From Gardnerella vaginalis (GTDB taxonomy: Bacteria; Actinomycetota; Actinomycetes; Actinomycetales; Bifidobacteriaceae): 64,000 nucleotides of DNA. Shown in pieces: positions 24,848 through 34,377 of this stretch; the stretch's first letter is position 1; every line of letters begins with the position of its first letter. Under the pieces are notes generated by a model that saw nothing but the letters and a program-made list of their open reading frames with translations, was not told the origin of the DNA and did not search any database. The stretch spans positions 124,001 to 188,000 of the forward strand of contig NZ_JBETXJ010000002.1 in NCBI RefSeq assembly GCF_040427915.1, read 5' to 3'. The position numbers and the translations under genes are program-made.

Positions 24848-25852
24848 TCAGTAGCTTCTATGAGACAACCAATGCCTGTAAGCACCCTGAATGGAACCGT
24901 AACGACCATTGCAATAATTCCAGAACCAACGAAGCTGAGTCTGATAATTAGTCGCCCAGTCAGCACCCATAGAAGACATCTTTCTTCCAGGCAAAGCCTG
25001 AGGCAAACCGTATGCACCAGAAGGATTCATAGCGTTTACGCGCCAACCTGATTCATGTGAAATAATAAACACTGTAGCAGTAAAATCAGCTTCACTATAA
25101 CCGTTAGAAAGAAGCCAAGAATGCGCCCACTCCTGCATTTCACCAGCAGGAACTGTAGTACCAATAGAAGATGCAAAATCTGAATCTACGCTAGCTCCAC
25201 CTGTGCCAACAAGAATGACCTTATCTTTTGGAGCTTGCTTAACAAACGATACAAAAACGTTAGACGAAACAACTTTATCACCTGCGCGAGTAACAATCTT
25301 ACTTGTTTCCATCACGCCAGGAGCACCCTGATCCTTAACCTTTTCCGTGCCCTTTGGAAGAGCTGCAGTTTCCTTCTTAACCGTGTTAAAAGCAATCGGT
25401 TCATCAGAAGTTTCAAGCTTTGCGCCTGCACGCTTAATGGTGATAACCGTTGATTCGGTTACCTTGGAATCAAGTGCAGGCTCTACAACATCATTAGGCT
25501 CAAGAGTAATATCTCCAGCTTCTAGAACAGACTTAACGTTTGTAAAATCCGTGCCAAGAACAGTACGATGACTCCCATTGATATTCACAGTTATGTAAGA
25601 AGTAGCGCCTTTTTTAACACTTTTAAGCGAATTACGATACGTGCCACGCGAAACCTGATTAGCGGAATCTGTAGCAGAATAAGCAGTTATGTAAGGCTTC
25701 GCAGAATGATTCTTTGATGCCGAATAAAAGTTCCTAGACGCAATACCAAGAGTTACTACAGACACAAAACCAACAAAAATCGCTACAATTCTTGCCCACT
25801 GACGAACACTCAATGAGGTAAGTGTAACAGTTTTCCTTCGGTGACTTGTCAT
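24848..25852 (-). CDS. Secreted G5-domain protein with lytic-transglycosylase-like C-terminus
   Basis: A 334-residue exported wall protein of the resuscitation-promoting-factor type seen in bifidobacteria. A membrane/signal helix lies at about 18-45. One DUF348 ubiquitin-like unit (RTVLGTDFTNVKSVLEAGDI...) follows, then a G5 domain (about 150-225, VVSSNVFVSFVKQAPKDKVILVG). The C-terminal muralytic domain (EWAHSWLLSNGYSEADF...) has the ESGW catalytic-type motif and AYGLPQALPG. It probably trims peptidoglycan during growth. It is a single gene between thioredoxin and the MFS exporter. Confidence 0.88.
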   Translation of the reverse strand: MTSHRRKTVTLTSLSVRQWARIVAIFVGFVSVVTLGIASRNFYSASKNHSAKPYITAYSATDSANQVSRGTYRNSLKSVKKGATSYITVNINGSHRTVLGTDFTNVKSVLEAGDITLEPNDVVEPALDSKVTESTVITIKRAGAKLETSDEPIAFNTVKKETAALPKGTEKVKDQGAPGVMETSKIVTRAGDKVVSSNVFVSFVKQAPKDKVILVGTGGASVDSDFASSIGTTVPAGEMQEWAHSWLLSNGYSEADFTATVFIISHESGWRVNAMNPSGAYGLPQALPGRKMSSMGADWATNYQTQLRWFWNYCNGRYGSIQGAYRHWLSHRSY

Positions 25853-25985
25853 AACTCTCCTTGGTAGAAGTTAATGCACAAAGCGTAAATCTAAAAATAA
25901 ATAATCCTCATACAGCTTTTTGCACAAAGTATATATAATTGTAGACTCATGCAAAGAGAATGGCTTAAAATCAAGGTTCTTACTA

Positions 25986-26372
25986 CTATTCCCCATCATT
26001 TTCAGATTCACTTGATTCGCTGCCAGAATTACCTTCAGCATCTTTACTAGGATCGTAAGCCTTAGCTTGATTGACTAAATCTTCTAAATCGGCTGGCAAC
26101 AAAGCCCCAGCTTGACGATAAATAACATCTCCACGTTTGATAACCATAACCGTTGGAACAGCCTTAATCGCCGCAGCACTTGCCAAATCAGGAGACTGGT
26201 CTATGTCTACCTTAACGAATGGAACATCGTCAAACTTTTCGCTAACTTGTTCAAAAATAGGACCAAAAGCTCGGCATGGTCCGCACCAAGTTGCCCAAAA
26301 ATCAACAACAACTATTTCATTAGTACCAGCAATTTTCTCAAAATTATCTTGCGTAGCATGAATAACCGCCAT
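25986..26372 (-). CDS. trxA: Thioredoxin
   Basis: A 128-residue thioredoxin with the active site WCGPC inside VVDFWATWCGPCRAFG and the cis-proline loop AVPTVMV. The acidic C-terminal tail of about 25 residues (DPSKDAEGNSGSESSESENDGE) is not part of the fold. The start is ATG 26372, six bases after AAGGGG; the longer frame to 26396 is not needed. It is divergent from serS with only 78 bases between the two starts. Confidence 0.93.
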   Translation of the reverse strand: MAVIHATQDNFEKIAGTNEIVVVDFWATWCGPCRAFGPIFEQVSEKFDDVPFVKVDIDQSPDLASAAAIKAVPTVMVIKRGDVIYRQAGALLPADLEDLVNQAKAYDPSKDAEGNSGSESSESENDGE

Positions 26373-26450
26373 TTTTACCCCTTTTAGTGCAATCACTTAT
26401 TCATGCCATTATATATGTATCTGTCGCCTTGCGGCACTAGGCTAGAAAAC

Positions 26451-27737
26451 ATGCTTGATATCCAATTTATTCGTGAACATGCCGACGTAGTTAAGGAATC
26501 GCAGCGCAAGCGTGGCGAGTCCGTTGAGCTCGTCGATGAGGTGCTTCGTGCAGACGACTTGCGCCGCAACAGTTTAAAGGCTTTTGAAGCAGCCAGAGCA
26601 GAGCAGAAAGCAATAGGAAAAAAGGTTGCAGCTGCTCAAGATAGCGAGAAAGCCACACTTATTGCTCAGACTAAAGAACTTGCTCAAAAGGTTGCAGAAT
26701 ACAAGGCTGAATCTGAGCAGGCTACTGCCGACTACACTACAGCAATGTGGAAGCTTTCTAACATCGTTGAAGATGAAGCTCCAGAAGGCGGAGAAGATGA
26801 CTACGTTGTAGTTAAGAAAGTTGGCACTCCTCGCGACTTTGCTGCAGAAGGCTTCGAGCCAAAGGATCATTTGACTCTTGGAACTGGCGTTGCTGGAATT
26901 GATATGCGCAGAGGCGTAAAGGTTGCAGGTTCTCGCTTCTACTTCTTGCGCGGTGCTGTGGCTAGATTGCAAATCGCAATGCTTACTATGGCTGTAGACC
27001 AAGCCGAAGAGCACGGTTTTACCCTTGCGATTACGCCAACGCTTGTGCGTCCAGAAGTTATGCGCGGAACTGGCTTCTTGAATTCTCACGCGGATGAGAT
27101 TTATCGCCTGCGCGAGCCAGATGATCAGTATTTGGTTGGTACTTCCGAGGTTGCTTTGGCTGGTATGCACGAGGATGAGATTCTTGACTTAAGCAATGGT
27201 GCTTTGCGTTATTGCGGTTGGTCGAGCTGCTACCGTCGTGAAGCTGGTGCTGCTGGAAAGGATACTTCTGGTATTATTCGCGTGCATCAGTTCGATAAGG
27301 TAGAAATGTTCGTTTATTGCAAGCAGGAAGATTCTCGCGCTGAGCATCAGAAGTTGCTTGGCATGGAGCAGGAAATGCTTGCTAAGGTGGAAGTGCCTTA
27401 CCGCATTATTGATACTGCTGCTGGTGACCTTGGTTCTTCTGCCGCTCGTAAGTTTGATTGCGAAGCTTGGGTTCCAACTCAGGGTCGTTACCGTGAGCTT
27501 ACTTCTACTTCTAACTGCACTGAGTATCAGGCTCGCCGCTTGAATGTTCGCGAACGCATGGAAGATGGCGGAACTCGCCCAGTTAGCACACTTAACGGCA
27601 CTTTGGCTACTACTCGCTGGCTTGTGGCTATTTTGGAAAATCATCAGCATGAAGATGGTTCGATTGATATTCCAAAGGCTATGCAGGCTTATATGGGTGG
27701 CAAAGAAGTTATTGAGCCTACTAAGTGGGAAGCGTGA
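26451..27737 (+). CDS. serS: Seryl-tRNA synthetase
   Basis: A 428-residue class II enzyme charging tRNA-Ser. The N-terminal part (about 25-105) is the expected long antiparallel coiled coil that grips the tRNA long arm. The catalytic domain carries TSEVALAG, motif 2 around [21 protein letters not shown], and motif 3 around [16 protein letters not shown]. The start is ATG 26451 ([14 protein letters not shown]), where family similarity begins; an upstream frame from 26403 adds unrelated residues. Confidence 0.97.
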   Translation: MLDIQFIREHADVVKESQRKRGESVELVDEVLRADDLRRNSLKAFEAARAEQKAIGKKVAAAQDSEKATLIAQTKELAQKVAEYKAESEQATADYTTAMWKLSNIVEDEAPEGGEDDYVVVKKVGTPRDFAAEGFEPKDHLTLGTGVAGIDMRRGVKVAGSRFYFLRGAVARLQIAMLTMAVDQAEEHGFTLAITPTLVRPEVMRGTGFLNSHADEIYRLREPDDQYLVGTSEVALAGMHEDEILDLSNGALRYCGWSSCYRREAGAAGKDTSGIIRVHQFDKVEMFVYCKQEDSRAEHQKLLGMEQEMLAKVEVPYRIIDTAAGDLGSSAARKFDCEAWVPTQGRYRELTSTSNCTEYQARRLNVRERMEDGGTRPVSTLNGTLATTRWLVAILENHQHEDGSIDIPKAMQAYMGGKEVIEPTKWEA

Positions 27738-27827
27738 CTTTACTATAGTTTGAGTCTAAATTTTGTATCTTGACACGCGAGATCATTTAGTTTAGTATCA
27801 AATAATCTTCTCCTTTTGGGTTATATG

Positions 27828-27904
27828 TCAAAAAGTGTATAAAACTGTTCTGATGTATGTTCTTGAAATAGAATTTAGTCAGTTTAGTTTCATACACTTT
27901 TTGA
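27828..27904. terminator. Long stem-loop between convergent serS and glf
   Basis: Nineteen-base arms (27828-27846 and 27886-27904, TCAAAAAGTGTATAAAACT with one mismatch) enclose 39 bases. The plus-strand side is followed by CTTTATTTTTATT. It lies in the gap where the two genes converge, so a terminator role is likely; it could also be a small mobile repeat. Confidence 0.6.
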
Positions 27905-27942
27905 TGTATAGCTCTTTATTTTTATTAATTTATATTTTGCAT

Positions 27943-29169
27943 TTAGTGAGCAATAAGTGGCGCTACTTGCGATTCGTAAGCGCGCAAAGCCATATCAATC
28001 ACATTGTGCATATCGTAATAGCTGTAAGTGCCTAAACGTCCACCGAAAACAGTGTTAGGCTGCGCTTCCGCAAGCTGCGCATAGCGCGCATACAATGCCT
28101 TATCTTCCGCCGTATTCACTGGATAGTAAGGCTCATCTTCGCGAGTTGCAGCGCGAGAATACTCCTGCCACACAACAGTTTCCCCAGCTTTTACGCTTTT
28201 GCCCGGCACAAAAGTTGCGCAATCGCCAGCTTCACCACTAGCGACGCCCTCAACCTCCTCACGCTCTGGATTAAAGTTCTTAAACTCAATTGCGCGCGTA
28301 AATGGCACATCAGCATCCGAATAGTTCATAACTGGGCAGCCAAAGTGGTCGCTCTCCTGGTAGCGCACTTCCTTAAAATCAACGGTACGCCACTTTAACT
28401 CGCCAAGCGCGTAATCAAAATACCTGTCCACTGGCCCCGTATAAACCACTGGCACTCCAGCTTCCGCCAGCGCGCGCTTGTTAAACGGCTGCGATTCGTC
28501 GAAAAAGTCCACGCCAAGCGAAACGTGGATACGCGGATCGTCAATCATGCGCTGCATCCAAGCTGTGTAACCGTCAGTAGGCAATCCCTCCCAAGTGTCT
28601 TTAAAGTAGCGATTATTGTAGTTAAATCGCACAGGCAAGCGCTTAATAATTCCAGCAGGCAGCTTAGAAGGATCCGTTTGCCACTGTTTTGCCGTGTAAT
28701 TCTTAATAAACGCCTCGTAAAGCGGACGCCCAATTAGGCTAATACCCTTATCGTTCAAATTTTGCGGATCTTTGCCAGCAAACTCCCCCGCTTGGCTTGC
28801 AATCAAAGCCTTCGCTTCTTCTGGCGTGTAATGTGCGTGGAAGAATTGGTTAATCGTACCTAAGTTGATTGGCAACGAATACACTTCGCCGTCGTGTGTT
28901 GCGTAAACGCGATGCACGTAGTTAGTAAACGTTGTAAAGCGGTTCACGTAATCCCACACACGCTTGTTGCTTGTGTGAAAAAGATGTGCGCCATACTTGT
29001 GAATTTCAATTCCCGTTCGCTCGTCAAAATACGAGTAAGCATTTCCACCAATGTGATTACGCACGTCAATAATCTCAACGCGAGCGCCAGCGCGTTCTGC
29101 AGCCTGCTGAGCTACGGTTAAGCCGAACAAGCCTGCTCCAACAACCACTAAATCTGGGTATTCGCTCAT
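27943..29169 (-). CDS. glf: UDP-galactopyranose mutase
   Basis: A 408-residue FAD enzyme converting UDP-galactopyranose to UDP-galactofuranose. The dinucleotide site VVGAGLFGLTVAQQAAE is at the N-terminus, followed by EIIDVRNHIGGNAYSYFDE and the family segments HKYGAHLFHTSNKRVWDYV and KQWQTDPSKLP. The start is uncertain between ATG 29169 (MSEYPDL) and ATG 29181 (MSGKMSEYPDL). It is the last gene of a leftward run of surface-polysaccharide genes, implying galactofuranose in the product. Confidence 0.96.
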   Translation of the reverse strand: MSEYPDLVVVGAGLFGLTVAQQAAERAGARVEIIDVRNHIGGNAYSYFDERTGIEIHKYGAHLFHTSNKRVWDYVNRFTTFTNYVHRVYATHDGEVYSLPINLGTINQFFHAHYTPEEAKALIASQAGEFAGKDPQNLNDKGISLIGRPLYEAFIKNYTAKQWQTDPSKLPAGIIKRLPVRFNYNNRYFKDTWEGLPTDGYTAWMQRMIDDPRIHVSLGVDFFDESQPFNKRALAEAGVPVVYTGPVDRYFDYALGELKWRTVDFKEVRYQESDHFGCPVMNYSDADVPFTRAIEFKNFNPEREEVEGVASGEAGDCATFVPGKSVKAGETVVWQEYSRAATREDEPYYPVNTAEDKALYARYAQLAEAQPNTVFGGRLGTYSYYDMHNVIDMALRAYESQVAPLIAH

Positions 29170-29225
29170 TTTTCCACTCATTTCTTGCTTTCTTATTTGC
29201 ACTTACTCTTCGATTTTTAATTGCA

Positions 29226-30377
29226 TTACTTCATATTTTTGATTTTGCAATCGTAGATTATTTTTTCAAGATTCCTAACACACGCCATAGTAAAACATTG
29301 CGCGCGCTGTAAAATCGTAAGCTTTTTAACAGCTGATTTAGCAAATTCTACGTCTTTAGCATAATTTTTTTCGTATATTTTTTGGATTTTTGCGTCGCTA
29401 TTTTTTCCGCCATTAAGCGTATTTTCCCCACTTTTCAGCGCACATCGCTCATACCTTAAGTTTCCAACCATTGTGTAGTAGCTTCTTGCTGGCACAACGT
29501 TGTGTTCTAAGCACAAATCCCAATTTGCTCGCACAGCGTCAATATGATCGTGATAAAAGCCCGCGTCTCGCATTTTATGCGTTACGGAATCCGCGCGTTG
29601 CAGCCAGTAATACAGCACTGCGTCCACATGTGCTACGTAATTCATGCGCGAGTACAGCACGCTTGCCATCGCAGTATCTTGCGCAAACTTTCCTTCTGGG
29701 AATCGCACTCCTTCCCAAACCTCTCGCTTGTACAGCCTGCACCAATTAGCTTCGTTAAAGTAGCGCGCTTCGCTGTTTTTGCCCAGCTTGTTTCCGATTA
29801 TTCTAAATATTTTGCAAAATACAGTTTGATACGCTTTTAGCGGATTTTTTACGATTTTTATTTGAGGCATGTTTTCTAAACGCGCGGTTGCTTGCGACTT
29901 TTCCGCACCCAAGCTATCCTCATCCAAGCCATGCGCACCCAAACCAGCTTCTTTTTTAATCTGCTCTAAGCTACTTAGCCCGAATTGCTGCCATTTCGCT
30001 TTGCTCATACTAGCTCCGCTTTGCAAAATAGCGTTTAGCAAAATCTCAATATTTTGGCAGTCTAAAATATCGTCATTGTCTGCAAACGCTATAAATTCGC
30101 CACTTGCCGCATCAAGCCCTGCGTTTTGTGCGCGAGATATTCCGCCGTTTTGTTGGTGTATTACTTTAACTCGCGAATCTTTTGATGCGTAGGAATCGCA
30201 AATTTTGCCAGAGTCGTCTTTGGATCCGTCGTCTACTAAAATCAGCTCTATGTTTTTGTACGTTTGCGCAAGAATCGAGTCCACGCATCCACTCAAATAT
30301 TTTGCAGAATTGTAGACTGGCACGATTATAGAAACTAGCGGATTTTCGTTTTTAGCATAATTTTCCATTGCTATCAT
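29226..30377 (-). CDS. Family 2 glycosyltransferase
   Basis: A 383-residue GT2 enzyme with the N-terminal nucleotide-sugar fold (PLVSIIVPVYNSAKYLSGCV, VDDGSKDDSGKIC) and the acceptor-site DND (FADNDDIL). The C-terminal half has no membrane helix. I chose ATG 30377, preceded by AAAGGA; it lies 10 bases after the stop of the upstream gene. It contains an insertion (about residues 125-185) rich in charged residues. Donor and acceptor are unknown. Confidence 0.88.
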   Translation of the reverse strand: MIAMENYAKNENPLVSIIVPVYNSAKYLSGCVDSILAQTYKNIELILVDDGSKDDSGKICDSYASKDSRVKVIHQQNGGISRAQNAGLDAASGEFIAFADNDDILDCQNIEILLNAILQSGASMSKAKWQQFGLSSLEQIKKEAGLGAHGLDEDSLGAEKSQATARLENMPQIKIVKNPLKAYQTVFCKIFRIIGNKLGKNSEARYFNEANWCRLYKREVWEGVRFPEGKFAQDTAMASVLYSRMNYVAHVDAVLYYWLQRADSVTHKMRDAGFYHDHIDAVRANWDLCLEHNVVPARSYYTMVGNLRYERCALKSGENTLNGGKNSDAKIQKIYEKNYAKDVEFAKSAVKKLTILQRAQCFTMACVRNLEKIIYDCKIKNMK

Positions 30378-30387
30378 TTCTATCCTT

Positions 30388-31284
30388 TCAAACCGCGTTC
30401 TGTTCTGCTTTACAAGATGAGATTTTGCGCATTTGACGAATCTTTTTCTGCCCATCCTTAAATCCGCGTATCATTGCGCGAATTTTCGCAAATTTATTCT
30501 TTTCCCACAGCGCAACGAAAATCATATCTCGCACAACTGCACGCAACGACTTAGCATACGAGTATGTTCCCATTTTGTAATCCACTACTTGCATATTTCG
30601 CGCTATGTAATACTTGCGATTTGCGTTGTGATTCCACACGATTGGGTGTTTTATAATCAAGTTTATTGAGCGCGCTTTGCCGATTTGGTGTTCCATTATA
30701 ACGTTTTGGCACTCTACGATTTTCCACCCTGCTCGCACTAGTCGCCTTGAAAAGTCGAAGTCTACTCCGTCGATTTCTAGCCATTCGTCAAATCCGCCGA
30801 TTTTCTGCCACGCTTCTACGCTTGTTAAGCTTCCAGACGTTATGCATTCGTCTTCGTGGCATTTGCTGTGTAAAATCGTGCCGTCTAAACGGTTTTTTAG
30901 CAAAGAACATACAATTGCGATTTTTGAATTTTTTGCATTTTTTTGATTTACAAGATTTCCCTGACTTTCCAGGATTTTCTTGTATTCGCTAATCATGTTG
31001 CTTGGCACAACAGAATCGTCGTTAAGCGTTAGCACCCAGTTGAAACCTTGCGATTTTGCCCATTCAAACACTTGCGTTAATGCTTTTGCAAAACCAATAT
31101 TTTGACTGTTTTTAACTAAAGTCACGTTTGCGTATTTGCTTACAACTTCTTGCAAACTTTTAACATTTTTAGACGCATTGTCTACGATTACTACGCGCTC
31201 TACTTGATTGCATAGCGCTTCTAAACACGTGCTTACATCTATTAAAGTTGGATTATAGGTGATTATTCCAGAACAAATACGCAT
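30388..31284 (-). CDS. Family 2 glycosyltransferase, rhamnosyl/galactofuranosyl-transferase-like
   Basis: A 298-residue GT2 enzyme with NIGFAKALTQVFEWA, the metal site LTLNDDSVV and the acceptor motif EIDGVDFDFSRRLVRAGWK. This pattern (NxGFA..., NDDS/DDD, DxDFS) is shared by WbbL-type rhamnosyltransferases and GlfT1. Since both dTDP-rhamnose and UDP-galactofuranose are made by genes in this locus, either donor is plausible. It starts one base before the acyltransferase gene ends, so the two are tightly coupled. Confidence 0.87.
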   Translation of the reverse strand: MRICSGIITYNPTLIDVSTCLEALCNQVERVVIVDNASKNVKSLQEVVSKYANVTLVKNSQNIGFAKALTQVFEWAKSQGFNWVLTLNDDSVVPSNMISEYKKILESQGNLVNQKNAKNSKIAIVCSLLKNRLDGTILHSKCHEDECITSGSLTSVEAWQKIGGFDEWLEIDGVDFDFSRRLVRAGWKIVECQNVIMEHQIGKARSINLIIKHPIVWNHNANRKYYIARNMQVVDYKMGTYSYAKSLRAVVRDMIFVALWEKNKFAKIRAMIRGFKDGQKKIRQMRKISSCKAEQNAV

Positions 31285-31285
31285 G

Positions 31286-32383
31286 TTAGTCCAAACTGCG
31301 ATTCTTGCTGCCGATTTTCACCCAACATTTGCTCACAAAACCAACAATCAACTTTGTAAAACGCTTGAGTATTACAGAAAGCACAAGAATTACCACAAAC
31401 TCTGCGATTAGCAATCCGTACGCCTGCCAGCGATTAAGCCACGTAGGGTATATTACTGTAAACACTTGCATTATTAACACATGGTGTACCAAAAAAATCT
31501 GGTACGAATACGCGGATATAAACTTTGTACACGCGCTTAATGGCTTAAAACTTTTAACAAGTTCGCCAATATAAGAAAGCAGCAAAAATGCTAATATTCC
31601 TACAATCGTAACGGCAATATTTCCTTGTAAAGCATGCGTTAATTGTTGCAATGCAAGAATCACAAAAGATATTGCAGCAAGCCAATGCGGCACTTTTTTT
31701 ATGAACTTTACAAAAATCATGCCAAATACTAATTCTGGCAATCTTGTTGTTAAAAGAATATCAGACGGAACTCGTGGAATCTGGTAAAAAGTAAAGAACA
31801 CAACTGTTGCAGCGTATAGAGCCATCACAATGCAAACAGTTGCTATTGGCATTTTGTTTACGCCAACTCTTAAAAATGGAAACACTATGTAAAACAGTAT
31901 TATGAACCCTAAGAACCATTCGCCTAGAACATAAAAAGTTCCTACACCGAATGCAGAAGCATAACCATCCATTCCAAAAAGCGAAAAAATTGCTGTTATT
32001 TTATGCCTTGGTACAAAAATATAGCCATTATTGCGAATAAATAGTAAAATATTCGCCACTATGAATGCTACCCAAAACATTGGGTATAGTGTTTTTGCAC
32101 GCTTTGTGTAGAATGTGCGCAAATCCAGGCTTTCTCTATCCCCGTAGTTGTACATAAGAGCGGCGCCAGAAATAATCAAAAATAGCGATACTCCTAATCC
32201 ACCAATGTAGATTCCAAACGGTCTATTTACAAAGAACCGCGTTGGCTCCAAATATGGATTGTTGAAATGAGTTACCACAATCAAAATCGCAGCTATTGCG
32301 CGAATCCAATCCAAGTAGAAAAGTCGCGGTTTTCTTGCGCGCGTAAGATTTGCTGCAGCTGTATTTACGCTTATATCACTCAT
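31286..32383 (-). CDS. Membrane acyltransferase, acyltransferase-3 (OafA-like) family
   Basis: A 365-residue integral membrane protein with about ten helices. The family start FYLDWIRAIAAILIVVTHF carries the conserved D-x2-R and the active-site-region His. Members transfer acetyl or other acyl groups to surface glycans. The start is ATG 32383 (MSDISVN), which overlaps the stop of the RgpF-like gene by eight bases; a longer frame from 32413 runs inside that gene. Confidence 0.88.
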   Translation of the reverse strand: MSDISVNTAAANLTRARKPRLFYLDWIRAIAAILIVVTHFNNPYLEPTRFFVNRPFGIYIGGLGVSLFLIISGAALMYNYGDRESLDLRTFYTKRAKTLYPMFWVAFIVANILLFIRNNGYIFVPRHKITAIFSLFGMDGYASAFGVGTFYVLGEWFLGFIILFYIVFPFLRVGVNKMPIATVCIVMALYAATVVFFTFYQIPRVPSDILLTTRLPELVFGMIFVKFIKKVPHWLAAISFVILALQQLTHALQGNIAVTIVGILAFLLLSYIGELVKSFKPLSACTKFISAYSYQIFLVHHVLIMQVFTVIYPTWLNRWQAYGLLIAEFVVILVLSVILKRFTKLIVGFVSKCWVKIGSKNRSLD

Positions 32384-34289
32384 CTTCTTTACCTTTACGA
32401 CCAATGTGCACAATTCTTTGACCTATGTACAAAGTCTTATAAAATACGCGCTTTGCAATACTTCTTAACACTCTTAAAGCAGCGTAACGGAATCGCTTTC
32501 CGCGCATTACTTCCCTACAAGTTTCTTCCAAATTGCGTTTAATCCATGGCGTGCTCACAGATTTTGTGAGTTCTCGAACATCGAATTCTAGATTCGTCAT
32601 TTCTATTCGTGCAAAGTGGTCCGAGAATATGTATGCGTCATAATATCCGTTGGCTTGCGGCACATACCCATATGCTCGCTCTATAAAGTGCAACAACGTT
32701 CCGTCTATTTTTAGCGGTTCTGCTGGAAAATCTTCGTAAGTCCACTTTCTATCCAATAGCCCGTGCAGTGCTTTCGTGCGGAACCAGAACATTGTTCCAA
32801 GAGGAGCTATAGCGTCTTTGTTTTCGTCTAACGGAACGCTAATTCCTAACGTTTTTTCTAGGAATTTCTTTGTGCCTTCAAAGTTTGGACCCCAAGTGTA
32901 TGTAAATCCTGGGAAGTAGTCTGCGTGATTTGGCGGCGTTGGCATTGCCATTCCAAGTCGCGGATGCGTTTCAAACAGATTTATAACATTTTGCACATAC
33001 TCTTTACTTGCAAGAATATTTTCAAAACACTTGTACGCGAATCCGTCGCCTATGCTTCGAGGCGATAATTGCGTGACTTTTTTATCGTGAGCAAAGCATA
33101 CGTAATCGTACTTCATAAGATCTGCGCCGCCGCCCACTAAGAATGCGCTCACATCTCTACCGCGATTTTCAATTAACCGCACGTCTACGTTATATGGAAG
33201 ATGTTCCACACGCTGTTTCACGATTTGCTGATTTTCTTTCGATCCTACAGTTAGGATAATATCCGATCCTTCTGGCATAGATTGCACATATTGAATCGTT
33301 TTTTCTAGCAAATCCATGTAATACAAGTGCATACACAACGCGACTTTTGGCTTAGCCGTAGATGTTGATGTAGCTGTTGACGAGTTTTCTACAACATGAT
33401 TTTGCGGCAAAATGTATCGCAAATGAAGATTCTTCATCAAATCTGCCATATTCATGCTTCGCAAAGCATTTTCCCAAATCAAATCCGTGTTGTAATCTGT
33501 GTGGTCTTTCAAATACTCGTATAAGTCTAATGCTTGGTTTCCAACAGATTGCGTAGAAACGTCGGAGTAGTCGTGGAAGAAAGACCTGCGCTTAAAAATC
33601 GGGCAACGCTTATATTCCACAATCTGCCTTGCAGCATAAGTTATTGGGCCATAAGAATAGCCTTCTAAATCACTCGTATCAACGTATACAGACCACTTGT
33701 ATCCCTTATCAGCAAATCGCTTTGTAAACACAGATTCATGCAATCCAACCGACTCAAAGTAGCTGTTGATTGGCGGAAGATTATTCCAATAATCCTGAAA
33801 ATCCTTAGATTGAACAAAACTTTTTCTGTATGCGTGAAAATGCGATTGAATATGCTCTGGCAAATATCCGTACGGACTGTATCCAAACGGATCTCCATTA
33901 ACTTTATGGAACTTTGTTATGCCCCAAAAATCAAGGTCTTTTGCGTTCATAGCGTTAAACATTTCGCTAAACGGATAAACTGGACCCATAATCGTAGCGT
34001 TAAATAACACTACTTCGTCAAACTTTTCCAACTCTGCCCAACCGTAAGAGTCCATTGCGGTTTTGTATGCCCACACGTCAAAACCCTTGTTTTCGCGCAA
34101 AATAAACTTGTTCGCATAGCTTTTAAGCATTGCTTTGCTTGGCTCGTCTATTTTTCCGTTTACTACAATCGCAAGCTCGTTAAAGAATGGTTTGAATCCG
34201 TCAAGCAGCGTAGACACATAATGGTCTGCGTGACCTTGCGCATCGTAGAAGAAGAAAATGCCCAAGCGCTTTGGATTTTCCAAAATCAT
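32376..34289 (-). CDS. Rhamnan synthesis protein F (RgpF-like) glycosyltransferase
   Basis: A 637-residue cytoplasmic protein with the RgpF family layout. The N-terminal part is RLGIFFFYDAQGHADHYVSTLL..., with FILRENKGFDVWAYK. A second similar half begins KVALCMHLYYMDLLEKT and includes RLIENRGRDVSAFLVGG and DYVCFAHDKK. RgpF proteins act in rhamnose-glucose polysaccharide assembly in streptococci, and the rml genes nearby fit that. It is probably a bifunctional transferase; linkages are unknown. Confidence 0.85.
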   Translation of the reverse strand: MILENPKRLGIFFFYDAQGHADHYVSTLLDGFKPFFNELAIVVNGKIDEPSKAMLKSYANKFILRENKGFDVWAYKTAMDSYGWAELEKFDEVVLFNATIMGPVYPFSEMFNAMNAKDLDFWGITKFHKVNGDPFGYSPYGYLPEHIQSHFHAYRKSFVQSKDFQDYWNNLPPINSYFESVGLHESVFTKRFADKGYKWSVYVDTSDLEGYSYGPITYAARQIVEYKRCPIFKRRSFFHDYSDVSTQSVGNQALDLYEYLKDHTDYNTDLIWENALRSMNMADLMKNLHLRYILPQNHVVENSSTATSTSTAKPKVALCMHLYYMDLLEKTIQYVQSMPEGSDIILTVGSKENQQIVKQRVEHLPYNVDVRLIENRGRDVSAFLVGGGADLMKYDYVCFAHDKKVTQLSPRSIGDGFAYKCFENILASKEYVQNVINLFETHPRLGMAMPTPPNHADYFPGFTYTWGPNFEGTKKFLEKTLGISVPLDENKDAIAPLGTMFWFRTKALHGLLDRKWTYEDFPAEPLKIDGTLLHFIERAYGYVPQANGYYDAYIFSDHFARIEMTNLEFDVRELTKSVSTPWIKRNLEETCREVMRGKRFRYAALRVLRSIAKRVFYKTLYIGQRIVHIGRKGKEDE

Positions 34290-34377
34290 GTTATCTCCTG
34301 ATTTACCCTTAATTATCCTTGATTATTCTATTGTGTAATTTTGTAATTTGTTTAATCGCAAATTTATTTTTTAGACT

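Noticed and set aside
27835..28035. 66-codon frame rich in hydrophobic residues after serS
   Set aside because: It lies across the long stem-loop and then antisense to glf, with no ribosome site; the hydrophobicity comes from A/T-rich DNA.
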